Origin: an uncultured Eubacteriales bacterium
Lineage (GTDB): Bacteria > Bacillota > Clostridia > Oscillospirales > Acutalibacteraceae
DNA: 5,296 nt
Direction: 5' to 3'
NCBI GenBank assembly: GCA_900317215.1
Contig: ONFW01000193.1
Location: 1-5,296 of the forward strand
Under the pieces are notes generated by a model. It saw only the letters and a program-made list of their open reading frames with translations. It searched no databases and had not been told where the DNA came from. The position numbers and the translations under genes were made by a program. Position 1 is the stretch's first letter. Each line of letters begins with the position of its first letter. Positions 4,885-5,296 of this stretch are shown here, piece by piece.

Positions 4885-4911
4885 TAGAAAAATAATAAAG
4901 GAGAAAGAATA

Positions 4912-5296
4912 ATGAATATTAACGAAGTGACAAAAAGCATTGAAGTTCTGACCCACAGCAGTATCCGAATCCATAGTATGTATGGAACGATCTATGTTGA
5001 CCCCTATCAGGTAAAAGAAGCGTTTAACGATGCCGCATATATTTTTATCACCCACAATCATTATGACCATTATTCTCCTGAGGACATCAGGAAGGTAATT
5101 GGGAAAGACACGGTATTTATCGTTCCCGAAAAGATGAAAAAAACAGTTACTGCCGATTTTGGAAAATGGGAAGTCACTGCGGTTCTTCCCGGTGAAACTT
5201 ATGCTGTCGAAGATATTCCCTTTGAAACGGTTGCGGCTTATAATAATATCAAGCCTTTTCATCCGAAGAAAAACGGCTGGTGCGGATACGTTCTGA
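4912..5296 (+). CDS. MBL-fold metallohydrolase, UlaG-like (partial, cut by window end)
   Basis: The first 128 codons of a metallo-beta-lactamase-fold hydrolase; the gene continues past 5296. ATG 4912-4914 has a strong AAGGAG at 4898-4903, 8 bases upstream. After an N-terminal strand (IEVLTHSSIRI, residues 10-20) and VDPY (29-32), the metal-binding motif HxHxDH appears as THNHYDH (H48, H50, D52, H53). YNNIKPFHPKKNGWCGY (110-126) follows, a block I recognise from small clostridial MBL-fold proteins of the UlaG-like/Lactamase_B_3 type. The second-half metal ligands lie outside the window. Such proteins are predicted zinc- or manganese-dependent cytoplasmic hydrolases whose substrates are mostly unknown. 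UlaG itself is a lactonase, but that activity should not be assumed. No signal peptide is visible. It is read from the extended -10 promoter at 4718, divergent from glycerate kinase. Confidence 0.9.
   Translation, partial: MNINEVTKSIEVLTHSSIRIHSMYGTIYVDPYQVKEAFNDAAYIFITHNHYDHYSPEDIRKVIGKDTVFIVPEKMKKTVTADFGKWEVTAVLPGETYAVEDIPFETVAAYNNIKPFHPKKNGWCGYVL

Noticed and set aside
4783..5262. Long open frame on the minus strand opposite the MBL-fold gene
   Set aside because: It overlaps the clearly conserved MBL-fold frame, has no recognisable domain, and its protein looks like antisense translation.

Overview
The window looks like chromosome from a gut or rumen Clostridia-type Firmicute, probably of the Ruminococcus/Oscillospiraceae kind. 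That placement is inference. It rests on the AT-leaning composition, strong purine-rich ribosome binding sites, sigma-A-like promoters with extended -10 elements, and the resemblance of the housekeeping proteins to versions I know from that group.

The left half (1-2199) is a graveyard of mobile-element and gene fragments with no intact gene. It starts with the catalytic core of a TnsB/Mu-type DDE transposase (83-823) that has lost both ends. This runs, out of frame, directly into the last ~60 codons of a UvrD/Rep-type superfamily I helicase (about 816-1007). Next comes about 900 bp without a gene. That stretch is highly structured: four copies of a 23-bp motif made of three TGAC units 9 bp apart (three copies on one strand, the last inverted), two diverged copies of a ~168-bp repeat about 292 bp apart, and several short palindromes. 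It resembles an iteron-type origin or a multi-site protein-binding region of an integrated element. The section ends with the first ~57 codons of a flavodoxin-fold protein (1938-2108), cut off after its FMN-phosphate loop.

The right half (2200-5296) is ordinary, intact chromosome. On the minus strand lie glycerate kinase (3473-4612, own promoter and a likely terminator at its stop codon) and then a bcp-type peroxiredoxin and sfsA (2896-3354 and 2200-2889). The last two form a tight pair behind a good promoter at 3386-3414. On the plus strand, diverging from glycerate kinase, an extended -10 promoter at 4718-4723 reads through a short acetyltransferase remnant into an MBL-fold metallohydrolase gene (4912 onward) that is cut by the window end.

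The genes do not form one pathway. The peroxiredoxin/SfsA pair is housekeeping (peroxide detoxification and a nuclease-fold protein), and glycerate kinase feeds glycerate into lower glycolysis. The most interesting items are the TGAC-triplet array with its 292-bp-spaced repeat, the transposase-helicase junction, and a near-perfect 26-bp palindrome lying between the -35 and -10 of the glycerate kinase promoter.
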